Source: Apus apus
Lineage: Eukaryota > Chordata > Aves > Apodiformes > Apodidae
Assembly: GCF_020740795.1 (NCBI RefSeq)
Contig: NC_067291.1
Span: forward strand, 17,331,780-17,395,779
Direction of reading: 5' to 3'
DNA length: 64,000 nt
Positions 1-11,700 of the stretch are shown here, piece by piece. Each line of letters begins with the position of its first letter. The first letter of the stretch is position 1. The position numbers were made by a program, and so were the translations under genes. Under the pieces are notes generated by a model that saw nothing but the letters and a program-made list of their open reading frames with translations, was not told the origin of the DNA and did no database searches.

Positions 1-1689
1 CCTTACTTTCAGGAAGCCTTAAGCTTCTTTTCCTCATATTGGAAAATGGAAATTGGAAAATTCCTAAAATTTCAGAGTGAGATTGACCTCCAAATCCTTG
101 GCAGTGTCTGAGACATATCTGAAAATGCTCCTTTCTCTCCAGACACGCTAAGAGGATCCAGACTGCCTGTCTTCAGCCACCTCAAGTTAGTTGCTCCATC
201 AACACTTGAGCTAAATCTTTGCTATAGGTTAATCTCCTGGTGCAGCTGTTTTACAGTTGGCATCTTCTGTGATCTATTCCTGTACTTTTCAGATCCTGTG
301 GACACCACTAGTCAGTGTCTTCATCAGTTACCTGAGCCCAAGATCTAACAATGGGCCTAGAAGAACTTGTCTACATGGAAGAAATTTCCAGTGAAATTAA
401 TTAAGGGAAAAAAAGTGTAGAGGAAATTAAAGGTCTTAAAACAATCACATTTTTTAAGTGCCCAGATTTCATTATGCCAAATAAAATATCACACTCTTCC
501 TGGAATTTGAAAAGAATCTGTTAATGATAATGCCTCTACATGAAAATACATTCTTTGCAGAATGGCAACAGTGCAGCATTTACTGAGCTCTTACTAAAAT
601 AAATGAAGAGTTCTGTGATTGCTTCCTTTGAACACGGAAAAATACAGGTAGTGCATACTAATGTTTTCCAACAATAGTGTCTATCAGGGAGAAGCTGTGA
701 TATGTACAGATATTTAAGCAGGACAAAATGCAGGCTCTGTCTGTGCCATTTTTGTAATCATGGATGCACAGGAGGAATTAATGCCTGTATAACTTAAGAG
801 CATTGGTGTCAGCAGAAGTGAGACATTTTCCTTTTCTCTTCCTTAAATTCTGAACATTGCGTTACCAACTTCTGAGTAGTAATTCAAGAAGAAAAAAGGG
901 GAAAATTTCCCACATGAAAGATGTAATAAGAAGCAAATTCCCATTACAAAAGTCCTATGATTGATGTGTCTTGTCATTATCACTGAAAATAATCTTCTGG
1001 TGTGTTATAATGACAAGAGGATGTGCAATGTTATTCTGATACAAGAAAAGACTGTGTACATTCATTGATCCAAAGAATTCTAATTCACCCCGTAGAGGAA
1101 GATAAGAATCACAACAGCAGGCATTTAAAAGTCCATCTAGCTCTGTATCCTGGCTCTGACAATGTCTACTCCTTCATATTTCAGAAGAAAGTGTCAAAAC
1201 AGGAGCCTCATTGTGAGCATTTCTAAAAATGAACAGTATTAATAGGCGGTGCGTTCTTATCTCCTGTGCTTTTCATGGCTGGCTGACCATGATTGGCTTC
1301 CACGACACTGGTTACTGCAGCAAGTAAGCTTCATGTGTGTCCTCTTTTTCTTTTATACATATATTTTTATACATGCACATATATGCATGTCTGCAACACA
1401 CAGATGCTACATACTCAGGCAGGAATTGAAAAAACAGAAAGGCCCAGCCTTTTCTTACACTTAAGAATAATTTGTGCACTTGATTTTAAAGGGAAATACA
1501 GGCTTAACCAGCTGTTGTCAGCCCTGTTTTTTCATTTCTGTTTTAATCACAACTTGAACTGGTTCCTGGGAAATTTCTCAAATATTTAAATATTTGTAGA
1601 TGTGGTTAACCCACTAATGGTTTTTAAGAACTGCCTGAGAAAGTTTAAACACAGACTCCAAGGTTTGGGAAAATGGGCATCATGATAGG

Positions 1690-1870
1690 AGGCATAAAAG
1701 ATTCAACTTCTTCAGCTTGCCAAAAGAAAGGTTTGGGAAGGTGATAACTCTTGATAGATATCTGGAAAAATTCAGTGACGTGAATGACTTGACCTCACAC
1801 AAAGCACCAAAACAATAAGCTACTATTTAGAAAAGAACAATTTCTGCCTTGAATTAAGACACCGTTTCCT
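1690..1870 (+). mobile_element. Possible ancient CR1/L3-like LINE remnant
   Basis: The stretch beginning near 1699 (AGATTCAACTTCTTCAGCTT followed by CCAAAAGAAAGG) resembles the region near the end of the reverse-transcriptase ORF in old CR1/L3 LINEs, where a peptide of the type RLQLLQLxKRR is encoded. The similarity then fades through about 1870, with stops and small indels, as expected for a very old copy. This is recognition by eye from general knowledge of the family. The boundaries are approximate and a chance resemblance is possible. Confidence 0.33.
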
Positions 1871-2752
1871 TGAAGCAAGATGAATAAAAACCAGAGGGGA
1901 CTAGAAAAAATAATGGTGTTGCCATGTCCTGGCACCTACAGGGGAAGATGCAGTATCTTTCTGGCATGTGTGCTCTGAGCCAGGGTTTGTGAGAGTCTTT
2001 GCTTGTATGCACACGAAGAGGGAAGAAGATGTGAATCAAAACATCCTGCTTTCCTCAGGGCCTAGGAAATGGTCTGAGAGAGATTCAGATTCACTTCCCT
2101 GATGGGAGAAGCTCATACAAGGTGCAGCTCTACCCTAAGACAATAATTATAATCAGATTTCATGCCTTGCAGCATCAGCTGGATAGTAAATGTAAGAGGA
2201 TTTCCCCCCCCTAGGTTTGTTACTCAGCTTCCATTGCTGTTCCATCTTCCTCCAAAGCACTGGAGGCAGGAGCTCCGTGTCCTCTCTTGGACACCAAGAA
2301 TACCCTTGGTTGACCTGATGATATGCCTTGCTTACACGTCCAAGCTTATCCTGTCACCAGATTTTAGGGTAGGGTTGTTAAGGACTGGGTTGTTTGGGGG
2401 TATACTTGCTTTTCTGCCTTCTTTTGCCATCCAGGGTTAATTTCTTGATAGGACCACGTGGAGAGACCCCACCTCCACACCCTCTACCCATGATGGTGGC
2501 CTGCTTATTTTTGTTCCCTTCCTGTGCTAGTCACTGCAATGATGTGACGATTGCAATACTGGCTTGGCCTTCAAGATTGAACAAAAGTATGCAAGAAAAC
2601 CTTAACAGCTTGTGATTCTGGGTTAGCTTGACTAGATGGACTTAATTCTGGGCAGTTACTATGAATCTCCAACCTCTCTCTCAGTCTTACAAGGAAAGAG
2701 GTTCCATAACCTGCTACTCCAAGTGTAGGAGGTCGAGGATCCGAGTATGTGA

Positions 2753-2814
2753 TTGTACAGCTTCTCTATAAATTTAAATTTGAAGCTTCTCAATGAATTT
2801 GTACAGCTTCTCTA
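2753..2814. repeat. Short direct repeat, 16-bp unit spaced 46 bp
   Basis: TTGTACAGCTTCTCTA occurs exactly at 2753-2768 and again at 2799-2814. The intervening DNA carries a degenerate third GAAGCTTCTC-like segment. This looks like a local duplication; no function is implied. Confidence 0.7.
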
Positions 2815-5800
2815 ACAACATCCTTTCTCTTGTAACATCCAACAATCTGACATCAAGCAGAAGCACCTCAAGACACACATCTTTTTAAGGACAGGGTCAC
2901 ACCGTGTCTGTATTGCAAACCATGCTGAAATAGCAGTAAAAGCCAAGTAGCTCTGTTCTAAGCACACGCTGCCAGCAGCAGAGCTCCACTGCGACCCCAG
3001 GCTGCTTCCCATCCTGCTCATCACTCACCTTATCTCAGGCTGCTGATTCCACTTTCCCTCCATTGCAACTCTTACTCTGCATTCCATTATCTCCATTAGC
3101 AGTAATACCCTTCCTAAACCTGGGCAACAACAGCTGGCATCAGCAAGGGTGTTGCAAAGAAACCACTTCGCGTGGAGCACTTATACCTCTGAGGATTGCT
3201 GTCTGAGCCATGAACAGCATGAGGGTGACTTCTACCAGGTGCCATCTAGCAAATACCACCCTTGGAACTATCTTGACAGTGATTTGGGATATGCCATCTA
3301 TTTTCTCAGAGGTATGATCCCACAACATTGCTTGGTGTTAACTGGTAAGGCTGAAGAGTCACCACAAGGCACACATTCCTGTTTACAGGAATGTTCTCAC
3401 AGAAGTTCAGATCCAGGCATGCACTTCCCTTCAGTGTGAGGCCTTTTGGTATGAGATTTGGGTTCATCCCAAGTTCAAACTTTTTGAGTTTAAATTTTAA
3501 AAAGGCACTTTACAAAGCCCTCAAAACCCTCAAATTACAGCCCATGGTAAGAACCAGCTAAAGCAGCACATAACTAAGAAACCAAATGAGTTTGTTCATT
3601 CCCCTTTCCCTTTCTGGCTATTCATTCCCTTGAGCTGGAATAGCAAACCATGATCCACACATGAATAATGCAGCTACTGTTACAGAGTTGATTCAACACC
3701 AGAAATCTGTATCCTCCCTCTGTGTCAGATACTTATAGGAATATTTCTGACCACCTTGCTTTGAAGTCAGAGTCACTGAAATGCAGAGGGGCACCCATTA
3801 AAATGGTAGGAAGCTCTTCCTCCAGAGAAGCACTTCCAGAAGGCCACTCTAATTGTGCAGGCACCATTAACCCTGATAAATCTTTCTGTCCTCAGGGGAC
3901 AACAGCATGAAGGGATGTTCTAACCACATCCATTTTTCTCTATTCACGCTCCTTGCAAAGCCTGTAGCAGCTGTAAACAGCCAAAGCCACCCTCAAGCAG
4001 TCTTCTGCTGCCCAAGCGAGTGCTGGATTTAGATCACTTTTATCTAAGGCAACCAGCTCCAGCACATCCTGCAATCTGATTCACTACATAAATACTGACG
4101 CAAACAACAGGTCACTCAAGTGTTTTCTTTACAAGTGCATGAAACAACACGATGGTCCCCATTGTGCTGGAATGCAATCCCAGTGCATTGGGCTAGGAGA
4201 TGGTATGGGGAAGGTCCTGGCACTGCACTGCCACTGCAAGTGGAAAGGATCCCTTGCAGTCCACACCACAAGCCTTCCCTCTACCCCAGCCTCTCAACCC
4301 AGGGATGAGACACACCGTTCCCACCCCTCAGAAGGCAGGATAGGAGGCAGCTGTATGAACCAAGCACTCTGGGCATGAGCTTGGTTCTCAGTCACCGAGC
4401 TAAAACAACCTCCTTTGCTACGGCTCGGGCCCAGATTTCCCACATGGGCCATTTCCCACTGCCATTTGTGATCTTCCATTTCCAGACATAACCTTGCATT
4501 AAGATTGTTCCCTTGGCCTTCAAGACAATTCTGCTTTGACAGGCTGTGTGAACAAACACCTGCCCAAGATAAAACGTGCACCTTGAGATCCCTGGGCCAG
4601 TATCTCAGTATTTGCTTTTCTCAATGTACCACACTCAACACGATTCTTAAAAATACTCTCACTGGTGTTTTCCCCTTAGCAGTGGTGACTTATCAGACTA
4701 GCTGGGCACTGCATGTGCAGCAGCAGCTGGAAAAACATCTCTGGCTCCTTGCAATCTCCTGTCTGTAAATGTCACTTAATTGTCCAAGAAGAATTTGGTT
4801 GACCTTTCAATTACTGGTAACAGAATAAAAGCAATGCAGACTGTACATGACAGCATCACCAGTGCCCATCCAATGCCTTCTTGTGCTGATTGGGAGGACC
4901 AGGGAGGATTCACACCCCGCTCCAGGGCTGCATTTTTGGCACAGTGGTGATAAAGGAATTCACTGGTCAAAGGCCAGGAACTAGGGAAAGAAAGGAATCA
5001 TCTCCCATCCCTCCCAGCCTTGACTCCATAAACAAACTCAGAAAGAGAATTTCTGACTCTTTGGCAAAAAGGCCCTGTATTCTGAGGGCTTTTGTGGCAC
5101 TTCAGAGCCCGTAATTTCTGCTTTAAGAGGTAAACACTGCTCTCACCCAACTGCTTTCTAACCTCTGTCAGACCTGCTGAGATAGTTGAAACTATTCGCA
5201 GATAAAGGAAGTGGTAAACTGGCAAATCCTCCCCACCATGCAGAAGGAAGGTCAGTGTGGGATTTACAGACTGCTCAATGCCCTTGTGAGGCCTTCATTT
5301 ATGCAGAGCCTGTCTCGTGGCTCTTCCACTGAACTCAGCTGCAGCTCAGCCACATTTTTTGCCTGTTGTGTTTGGTACTGGAGAAGAAAGGCATTTGAAC
5401 AGATGTTATAGTACAGCAATCTCAAATAAGAAACCCACAGTTTGTAAATTAGCAGCTCTCATAAACGCTTCTCAAAGTCCTCCTCCAGTAGCAGAAATAG
5501 CTGTTCACTCTCTAAACTGTCAGGCTATTGATTAAGTTCAGAAAGGCTTAGTTGGCAAACTTGTAGTTCTGGTGCCTGACACATGATTAAAAGCTCTGTC
5601 TGTCTCAGCTCCCTTCGAGCAGGAAGAGGACAGCAAATACTGATCAAGTTTCTCACTTCCTTCCCAGTCACAACTCAGATGCCTAAAAAAACAGAGACCT
5701 TCTTGGTAGCAGTTGCTGTTACTAAGACCACTTCTTATCATGTATCTTCCACAAAAATGGTTAGTCCTCAATAAAGTGGCAAAGCAAGTTCAATGAAACT

Positions 5801-8061
5801 ATAATCAAGCATGTTAATCTATCTCTTGCTTTTTCACACATGCACCCATGCACAAATATCCAGTCACACAGACATACACCCACACAGAGTTCCTTCCTTC
5901 TGGCTTCTCAGAGGCTGAAATAGTGATGGTGTGGTTTTCACCATCCATGCTACAACTTCACTGTGTTGGCCAGTTAAAATGCCTCACGCACAAGAAAACG
6001 ATCTCAAGATGGGTGGGTGAGAAAACAAATCACTCCCAGATAATTTCAACAAGTTCTGGCCTTTGAATCACAACAACAACAAAAACTAGATTAAATGGCA
6101 AACAAGCATCTGGAACAAGTATCATCTGACTGTGACAGAACATTCCTATTAACTGTGTCCTCTATGGGCTAATTGTTCAAGTTATTCAAGCCTCTTAACT
6201 CTCACAAATTCTGTGGTGTTTTGTTTCAGAAGCAATTGTCCATGTTTATTCATTTCCCTATCTAGCTCATTTGCACTTGCAAAGAATAAACAGGAGGCAA
6301 CACTGGAATGGTCACAAAACATTCATAAGATAATGAATTACTTTTATATGGGATCTAATTAAAAAAAGGGGGTGGTGGAGGTTTAGGATGAGGGGGGAGG
6401 GGAGTTCCTATATACATAGAACACTTTCACAGTCAGTTGCAAGACATGGCTTACATATATTGTACCTAAGCAAATTTAGCAAATAATCAACTGTTCAGCA
6501 CACACATCCAAGCATGTTCTGTTGGCTGGCTACAAAACTAGCCTGATGCTAAAAACTGGAGATAAGGAAAACATTTATGCAAAACTAGGCATTCAAGCTG
6601 TATTAGTTTAAATCAAATTCAAAAATAACCAATACAGCTTGGGATTCATACACCCCAATTCCCAATTATAATGCTAGATTTGCAGTTTCTCTAAAAACTA
6701 TTTCAAAAAGCATAAAGGGATATGGAAATCCAAAAATTCTTCAAATACTCAAACAACCACCACAGCATTTTCTTTGGTTACATAATTCTTCATCAGGAGC
6801 TGGCGAGCCCATGGCCAAGGGTCCAAATAAAGCCTATTAACTCCCCCTACCTGTAACCACAATCCTTTTCCCCAGGTTACTACCGATCAACACAGAAGCC
6901 TGCGCTAACGTGGTGCCGATGAAAGGTGTTCAGAAGGCCTACCTCACTCTCAGCAAGAAGTTCTTCATCTCGGCAGTAACTCTAAACACGAGCCTGTGTC
7001 TCACAGGCCAGGATCTCACAAAGGAATGCCAGGGATTCTGAGGGAGCCTGACGCTGCCTTTGTCAGTTATTTGAAAGCCAGGGCACTGAGTCTGGAGGAC
7101 AATTTTTCCTAATTTCAGTCATTAACTGAGTCAGCTGGGAAACACCAGGCTGGTGTTCCTCACTCCAGAGGGACGGAGGAATGCAGGAAGATGCAGCAAG
7201 TCAGGAGCTTCAAGCAGGCAGGTGACCTGGACCGGGAAATGACTGTGTCACCAGCGCTGATGCTGGCAGACCACTCACTGCACACGCCTCCAGGAAGATG
7301 CACTGCTGTCAACTCAGTCACAAGACAGGACACTTCCTAGAATGAAACTTCAGTATCTGTCAAGTTTATGCAAAGCATTTTGCTTCATAACGTGGATTTT
7401 GTTGGCTGCTGGCTGGACCTGGGGCCCGAGCTGCAGCAGCCTCACTGGATCTGGCCACGTTCACCCGTCAGCACGGATGGATTCGCCCCTCTTCCTTCTC
7501 TCCTAAGCTTGTACTTCTAAAAACTAGAAGTAACAGCATCTTTGCATTTGTTCTAGGGGATAGATCCTCCAAGTGTTATCTACAGCTCACTCGTCCGGGC
7601 AGGGTTGTGCCACAGGGCTCGGCCCAGCGTATCCACTCAGCAACCCCGCTACAAACCAGGTGTTCGCAGGAACCAGGCGCCGCAACCAGGAAACGTCCGG
7701 ATTTACAAAGCGCGGGAAAACACAGCACCTGCGCGAGCAGCCGGGCGGTCACCGCCGCACCGGCCGCCCCACCCCTGCGCGGGGGGCTGGGGGAGCGCCT
7801 CACGCGGCTGCTGCCAAGGGCCCCGCGGAACCCTCCGGCAAACCAGAAGCCACCGGCGGCACCGCATCGTCCTGCCGCGTTTGACGTCCTCAGCCAGCCT
7901 GGGGAGAGGCCGAGCCTGAAGCCACGCGGCACCCGGCCCGGGCCCGGCTCCCTGGGCCGCCCCGAGGCCCGCCCGTCCATCCGCCCGCCCCGGCGCGGCC
8001 GCCGCCCCGCCCGCCCCGGCTGTTTACCCACCGGCTGCGCACGTGGCAGCCGCGCCGCCCC

Positions 8062-8264
8062 ATTGGCCCCCTCGGCCGGTCCCTGCGGCCGCCCAGCCAA
8101 TCAGCGCGCTGTCCACGCGAAGCCGCCCGCAGCCGATTGGCCCCGCCGCGCTGATCACGCAGCGTGACGCACTCCGACCGTGCGCCCGCCGAGGAGCCAA
8201 TGAAGCGGGGGCGCCGGGGCGGCCCGCGGCCAATAGCAGCGCGAGGGGCTGCGGCGCGGCCAAT
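8062..8264. promoter_or_regulatory. Cluster of six CCAAT boxes (NF-Y sites)
   Basis: The six pentamers lie at 8062-8066(-), 8097-8101(+), 8136-8140(-), 8197-8201(+), 8230-8234(+) and 8260-8264(+). Neighbour spacing is 35, 39, 61, 33 and 30 bp. Most have good NF-Y context, such as AGCCAATCAG or GGCCAATAGC. Chance expectation in 200 bp of GC-rich DNA is well below one, so this array is very probably functional. Confidence 0.85.
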
Positions 8265-8320
8265 CAGCGGCGGGGCGGGGCGGGACTTTCCGCTGCGGGC
8301 GCTGGCGCTGCCGGGCGGGC

Positions 8321-8326
8321 TTTAAA
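8321..8326 (+). promoter_or_regulatory. ARRDC4: TATA-like box TTTAAA
   Basis: This is an isolated AT-only hexamer in otherwise extremely GC-rich DNA, 45 bp before the start codon. Its position suits a TATA-type element directing initiation near 8350. A mapped transcription start elsewhere would argue against it. Confidence 0.55.
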
Positions 8327-8371
8327 GCGGCGGCCGCGGCGGCCCGAGGCTTCCCCCGCAGCCGGGGCGCG

Positions 8372-8711
8372 ATGGCGGCGGCCGGGCCGGGCCAGGGCCC
8401 CGGGGCCGGCGGGGCGGTGAAGACGCTGGCCCTGGTGCTGGAGGACGAGGCCCGGCGCGGCGGCGGCTACTGCAGCGGGGACACGGTGTCCGGGCAGGTG
8501 CTGCTGGAGCTGGCGGGCCCGCTGCCGCTCCGCGCGCTGCGCCTGGAGGCCGCCGGCCGGGCCCGCGTCGCTTGGACCGAGAGCTCGGGCGCCGTCCCCG
8601 GGGCAGGAACCTGGGGGGTGGCGGCGAGGGCGGCCGGGCCGGGGCCGCGGCGGGAAGCGGAGGTGCGGTACCTGGACATCCGGCAGAGCCTGCTGCGGGA
8701 CCCGCCCGGAG
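8372..8711 (+). CDS. ARRDC4: ARRDC4 coding exon 1 (residues 1-113 plus 1 nt)
   Basis: This exon encodes a Gly/Ala-rich leader (MAAAGPGQGPGAGG), then the first arrestin-N strands (VKTLALVLEDE, SGDTVSGQVLLEL) and the segment RALRLEAAGRARVAW, and ends after EVRYLDIRQSLLRDPPG. The donor is GGAG|GTGAGG (phase 1). The exon is extremely GC-rich, unlike the AT-leaning downstream exons, because it lies inside the CpG island. The stretch between the VAW and EVRYL blocks (about residues 68-98) is low-complexity Gly/Ala/Pro/Arg and appears longer than I recall for mammals. Confidence 0.93.
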
Positions 8712-11700
8712 GTGAGGGCCGCGCCGGGCCGGGGCAGGTGCCGCCGGGCCCGGGTGAGGGGCTGGGGGGGCCGCCCGGCGCTGCCACCGGCGGCGCTGGC
8801 GCCTGCGGTGCGGGGGAGGCGGCGGGGAAGGGCTGCGGGGCCCCGGGACACCCCCCCCCCCCGCTCCGGGAAGGCGCCCACGCCTGCTTCTCCCGGAGGG
8901 GAGGAGGGCGGAGCGTGAAAGCGTTTCCCGAAGAGCCGCCGGCATCTCACCTGGTGCTGCGGCCCGGGCAGGTGTCCGGCCGGCGGGGACATCACCGCGC
9001 CACGCTGGGACCCTCCGGGGCAGCGACCGCAGCCCTCGCCGTGCCCGGGGCAGACGCGGCTGAGAAACGCGGAACGCGGCCAGAAGCAGCTCGGCAGCCC
9101 TTGGATTCCCTCGCCGGGTGCCCGCAGAGCTCCGCTCGCTGAGGAATTAGATCGAGCACCTGCCTGGTCCTTGTGCTCCGCAGCAGCAGCTGGGAAGCTG
9201 CCCGTGGAAGGCGCTGGAAGCAGCCGGGCTCCTTCGGCAGCGGCTGAAGGGAGCAGAGGAAGCTTCGTTGCACGGGCCTGTCGCTGACACCTCTGTCGCT
9301 CGAGCCTCTGCAGCCCTGTGACAGCCTTGGAGACTGCAGGGAAAGGGCATTTCGTTCCATCAGGGTGAAACACATCTCGGGTCTGCCTGTGGGGAAACAG
9401 GCCTTTAAAAGCTGTGACAGCAGGCTCTCCGTGCATCTATTAAGTTTACATACATCAACAGTATTTCATAACACTGGCCTGAACACTGCAGCTTTTTAGC
9501 CCAAAAGTTAGTTTAGCTGTTCATTGAAAAAAACCAGATTATTTGCTGCCCTGCTGAAAAGGAAACTTACTTTCTACTTTCCAGAAGCCATTTTGGATTT
9601 GAAATTGGCCAGAGTCCTGAACTGAAGCTCAAGGCCTCCACATTTCCTTGATTTTTTCATTGAAATCACATCACAGCATAAATAAAGCATGGGCTCCCAT
9701 CCAGAACCCACTGGGATCAATAAAAGCTTCTCCTGGTCCCTTGTATCTGGGTGCTTTTATACATAAATAATTTATAATAGCGACTGCTTTGTTCTGCTAT
9801 TTATGGAATAACAAACACACTATTCATTTTTATCCTACAGGTGAGGAAAACTTAGTTCTTCTAGATGGAAGACACGAATTTCCGTTCAGCTTTCAACTCC
9901 CTCAAGAGTAAGTAAATAATCCAACCTGAAGGGATTGTGCTGGACACTGCTTGTTGTGGAACATTAAGTTAATGTGATTTGACTTGTGGTTTTCTTAATA
10001 TCAAGCTGATAGGTCAGCTCTATATGTTTGTCTTAATCAGCCACCACACAGACATGCCTCGTTTGCTTTGGTTTCCCTAAGGCTCTAAAAGTACAAGCTG
10101 TGCACTGGCAAACATTTACATACACAGGAAACGTTCATCTTTGGAACTGAATTATGCTCTTATGACTGCTTGTTTCAGACCTCTGGTGACCTCTTTTACT
10201 GGGAAGTATGGCAGTATTCAGTACTATGTGAAGGCAATTCTGGAGAGGCCTGCAGCACCTGATCAGAGTGTACAGACAGAGCTCCAGGTCATCAGCCACA
10301 TCGACGTCAGCTCACCAGCATTACTGGTAAGAGGGTCCTCCCCTCCTCCCTCCTCCCAAGCCAGCTGCAAAAAAATCATTTCCAAGAAGCATTCACATCC
10401 AGCCATAACCATTTCCATGTTATTCTGGAGTGTCATTTTCTGACTTCTGAAAGGATATAAGCTCCCTAAGCTTTTCTCTATAAATAGATGATCTTAGGTT
10501 GTGTGAATAGCAAACAGAGTGGCTTTTTTTAATACCATTGATTGGATCCCTGCTGGCAGAGATGCTCTTGCCAAAAAGTTATGCAGGCTTCAGATGCATA
10601 AATAAGGCTTAATAATAATAATGCACAAGCCTAAAGTAGTTGCTCTTACCAGAGCAACTACATTCACAGGGCTGCAGTGTCTTAAACTCTACAATAATAG
10701 TAGGTTGAGGAACAGTAATTATACAAGAGTATTAATCATGCCCAGCCTGTCATTTATGCTCTGGCCATTATGTTACGTATCCTTCCATTTTGCATGTCGT
10801 TTTCTAACATTAAGTGTGTGCATGCAGCTGCTCCAGAGATCTTTTCAGTTATTTCCCTGTGACAGATTTGGCCATGTTAAAGCATTGAGTTTCTAATAAT
10901 CACTAGAAATACTGTAGAGTAATAAGAAAGATCAGGCATTAAGTAATGAGAAAATAGGCAAGATGGAAGCTAATGAGCTGGATTCTTTTATCTCAACCCA
11001 TATTATGAAAATAATATAAAATTATACCTTGCACTTTCATGATAGCAACTGGATCTAAATGGTTATTCATTTAAATATGAATGACTAATTTCTATTTTAT
11101 CTAAAATGCCAGGATAATTTTAACATTTCATCATTATGTGAATGTAGCTGAGAGATGTTTTGAGCATGGATTTTTTGCTCTTTATGTTCTTACATTTTAA
11201 TCTTTCTCTCTAGAGAGAACTTAAGTACTTGGGCAATGACATCTGTAAGCAGAATATGGAATTTATATTCAACAATGTATGTTTGGAGCATGAAGACAGA
11301 AGCATCTTCAGATACTGAATAGACCATAGGTTACTGCACAAGAGGAGAGGGCTGTGGGACATATCAAGTAGGCAGTGCCTGTCTTAATGGATTCTAAGCC
11401 TACCACCAAAAAAGTGCAAAATAACCAAAAAAATCTAAGACCTTTTAAATATATTAACTGGGCAGTAGTGCCCAGTAAATAATTTGAAGTAGCTTGAATT
11501 CTGGCTTGAACCCTTGATATGTGTACTTGTAAAATTTTCATTAGAATAAAATAATACAGTGTCAATGACATGTAATGTGACAGCCCTCCATGAAAAATTA
11601 AGATGGGTTTTGTCATGAGATGAAATTTGTGGGGAGTTTTGTGGCTTGCAGGTTAGGAAGATGCATCAAATTAGCCCAGTGTGTATGCATTTATCCTCTC

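Larger units (their letters stand above)
1..7560. other. Upstream non-coding sequence without a supported gene
   Basis: All open frames here are short (under about 105 codons), overlap on both strands and show no recognisable domain, so I call no gene. The base composition is AT-leaning with few CpGs until the island begins near 7560. Local features are a possible LINE remnant near 1690, a short direct repeat at 2753-2814 and a purine-rich G-run stretch at about 6366-6404. If a transcript runs divergently (leftward) from the ARRDC4 CpG island it would cross the right part of this stretch, but I see no exon chain that proves one. Confidence 0.6.
8030..8371 (+). promoter_or_regulatory. ARRDC4: ARRDC4 core and proximal promoter
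   Basis: Several classical elements are visible in order. There is a CACGTG E-box at 8040-8045. Six CCAAT boxes follow: reverse-oriented ATTGG at 8062-8066 and 8136-8140, and forward CCAAT at 8097-8101, 8197-8201, 8230-8234 and 8260-8264. Next are overlapping GGGGCGGGG-type GC boxes at about 8270-8284, GGGACTTTCC (kappaB consensus) at 8282-8291, and a TTTAAA TATA-like box at 8321-8326. A start site about 25-30 bp after the last element would fall near 8350 and give a 5' UTR of only about 20 nt. CCAAT boxes are bound by NF-Y and GC boxes by Sp/KLF factors. In mammals ARRDC4 and its paralogue TXNIP are glucose-responsive through MondoA/ChREBP-MLX binding to paired E-box-like elements; whether the single clear E-box here does this job is inference. 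Confidence 0.75.
7560..9150. promoter_or_regulatory. ARRDC4: CpG island over the ARRDC4 promoter, exon 1 and 5' intron 1
   Basis: GC content and CpG density rise sharply near 7560, peak between about 7730 and 8960, and fall back to the AT-rich background after about 9150. The island covers the presumed promoter, all of exon 1 and the first part of intron 1. Islands of this kind mark unmethylated, broadly active vertebrate promoters and often fire in both directions. Long open frames on both strands here (for example 8264-9436 on the minus strand) are by-products of the low stop-codon frequency in GC-rich DNA. A TGACGTC half-palindrome resembling a CRE lies at 7882-7888. Confidence 0.9.

Noticed and set aside
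7576-8167. Overlapping long frames on both strands upstream of ARRDC4 (up to 186 codons)
   Set aside because: Same GC-driven effect. They overlap the CCAAT-box promoter and have no recognisable protein features or splice partners.
8264-9436. 390-codon open frame on the minus strand across the ARRDC4 promoter and exon 1
   Set aside because: It lies in the CpG island where stop codons are rare, is Pro/Arg/Gly low complexity and lacks any domain. The opposite strand holds the real exon 1.
10141-10443. Continuous 100-codon frame around ARRDC4 exon 3
   Set aside because: Only 10179-10326 matches the family. The frame's ends are intron read-through beyond clear acceptor and donor sites.
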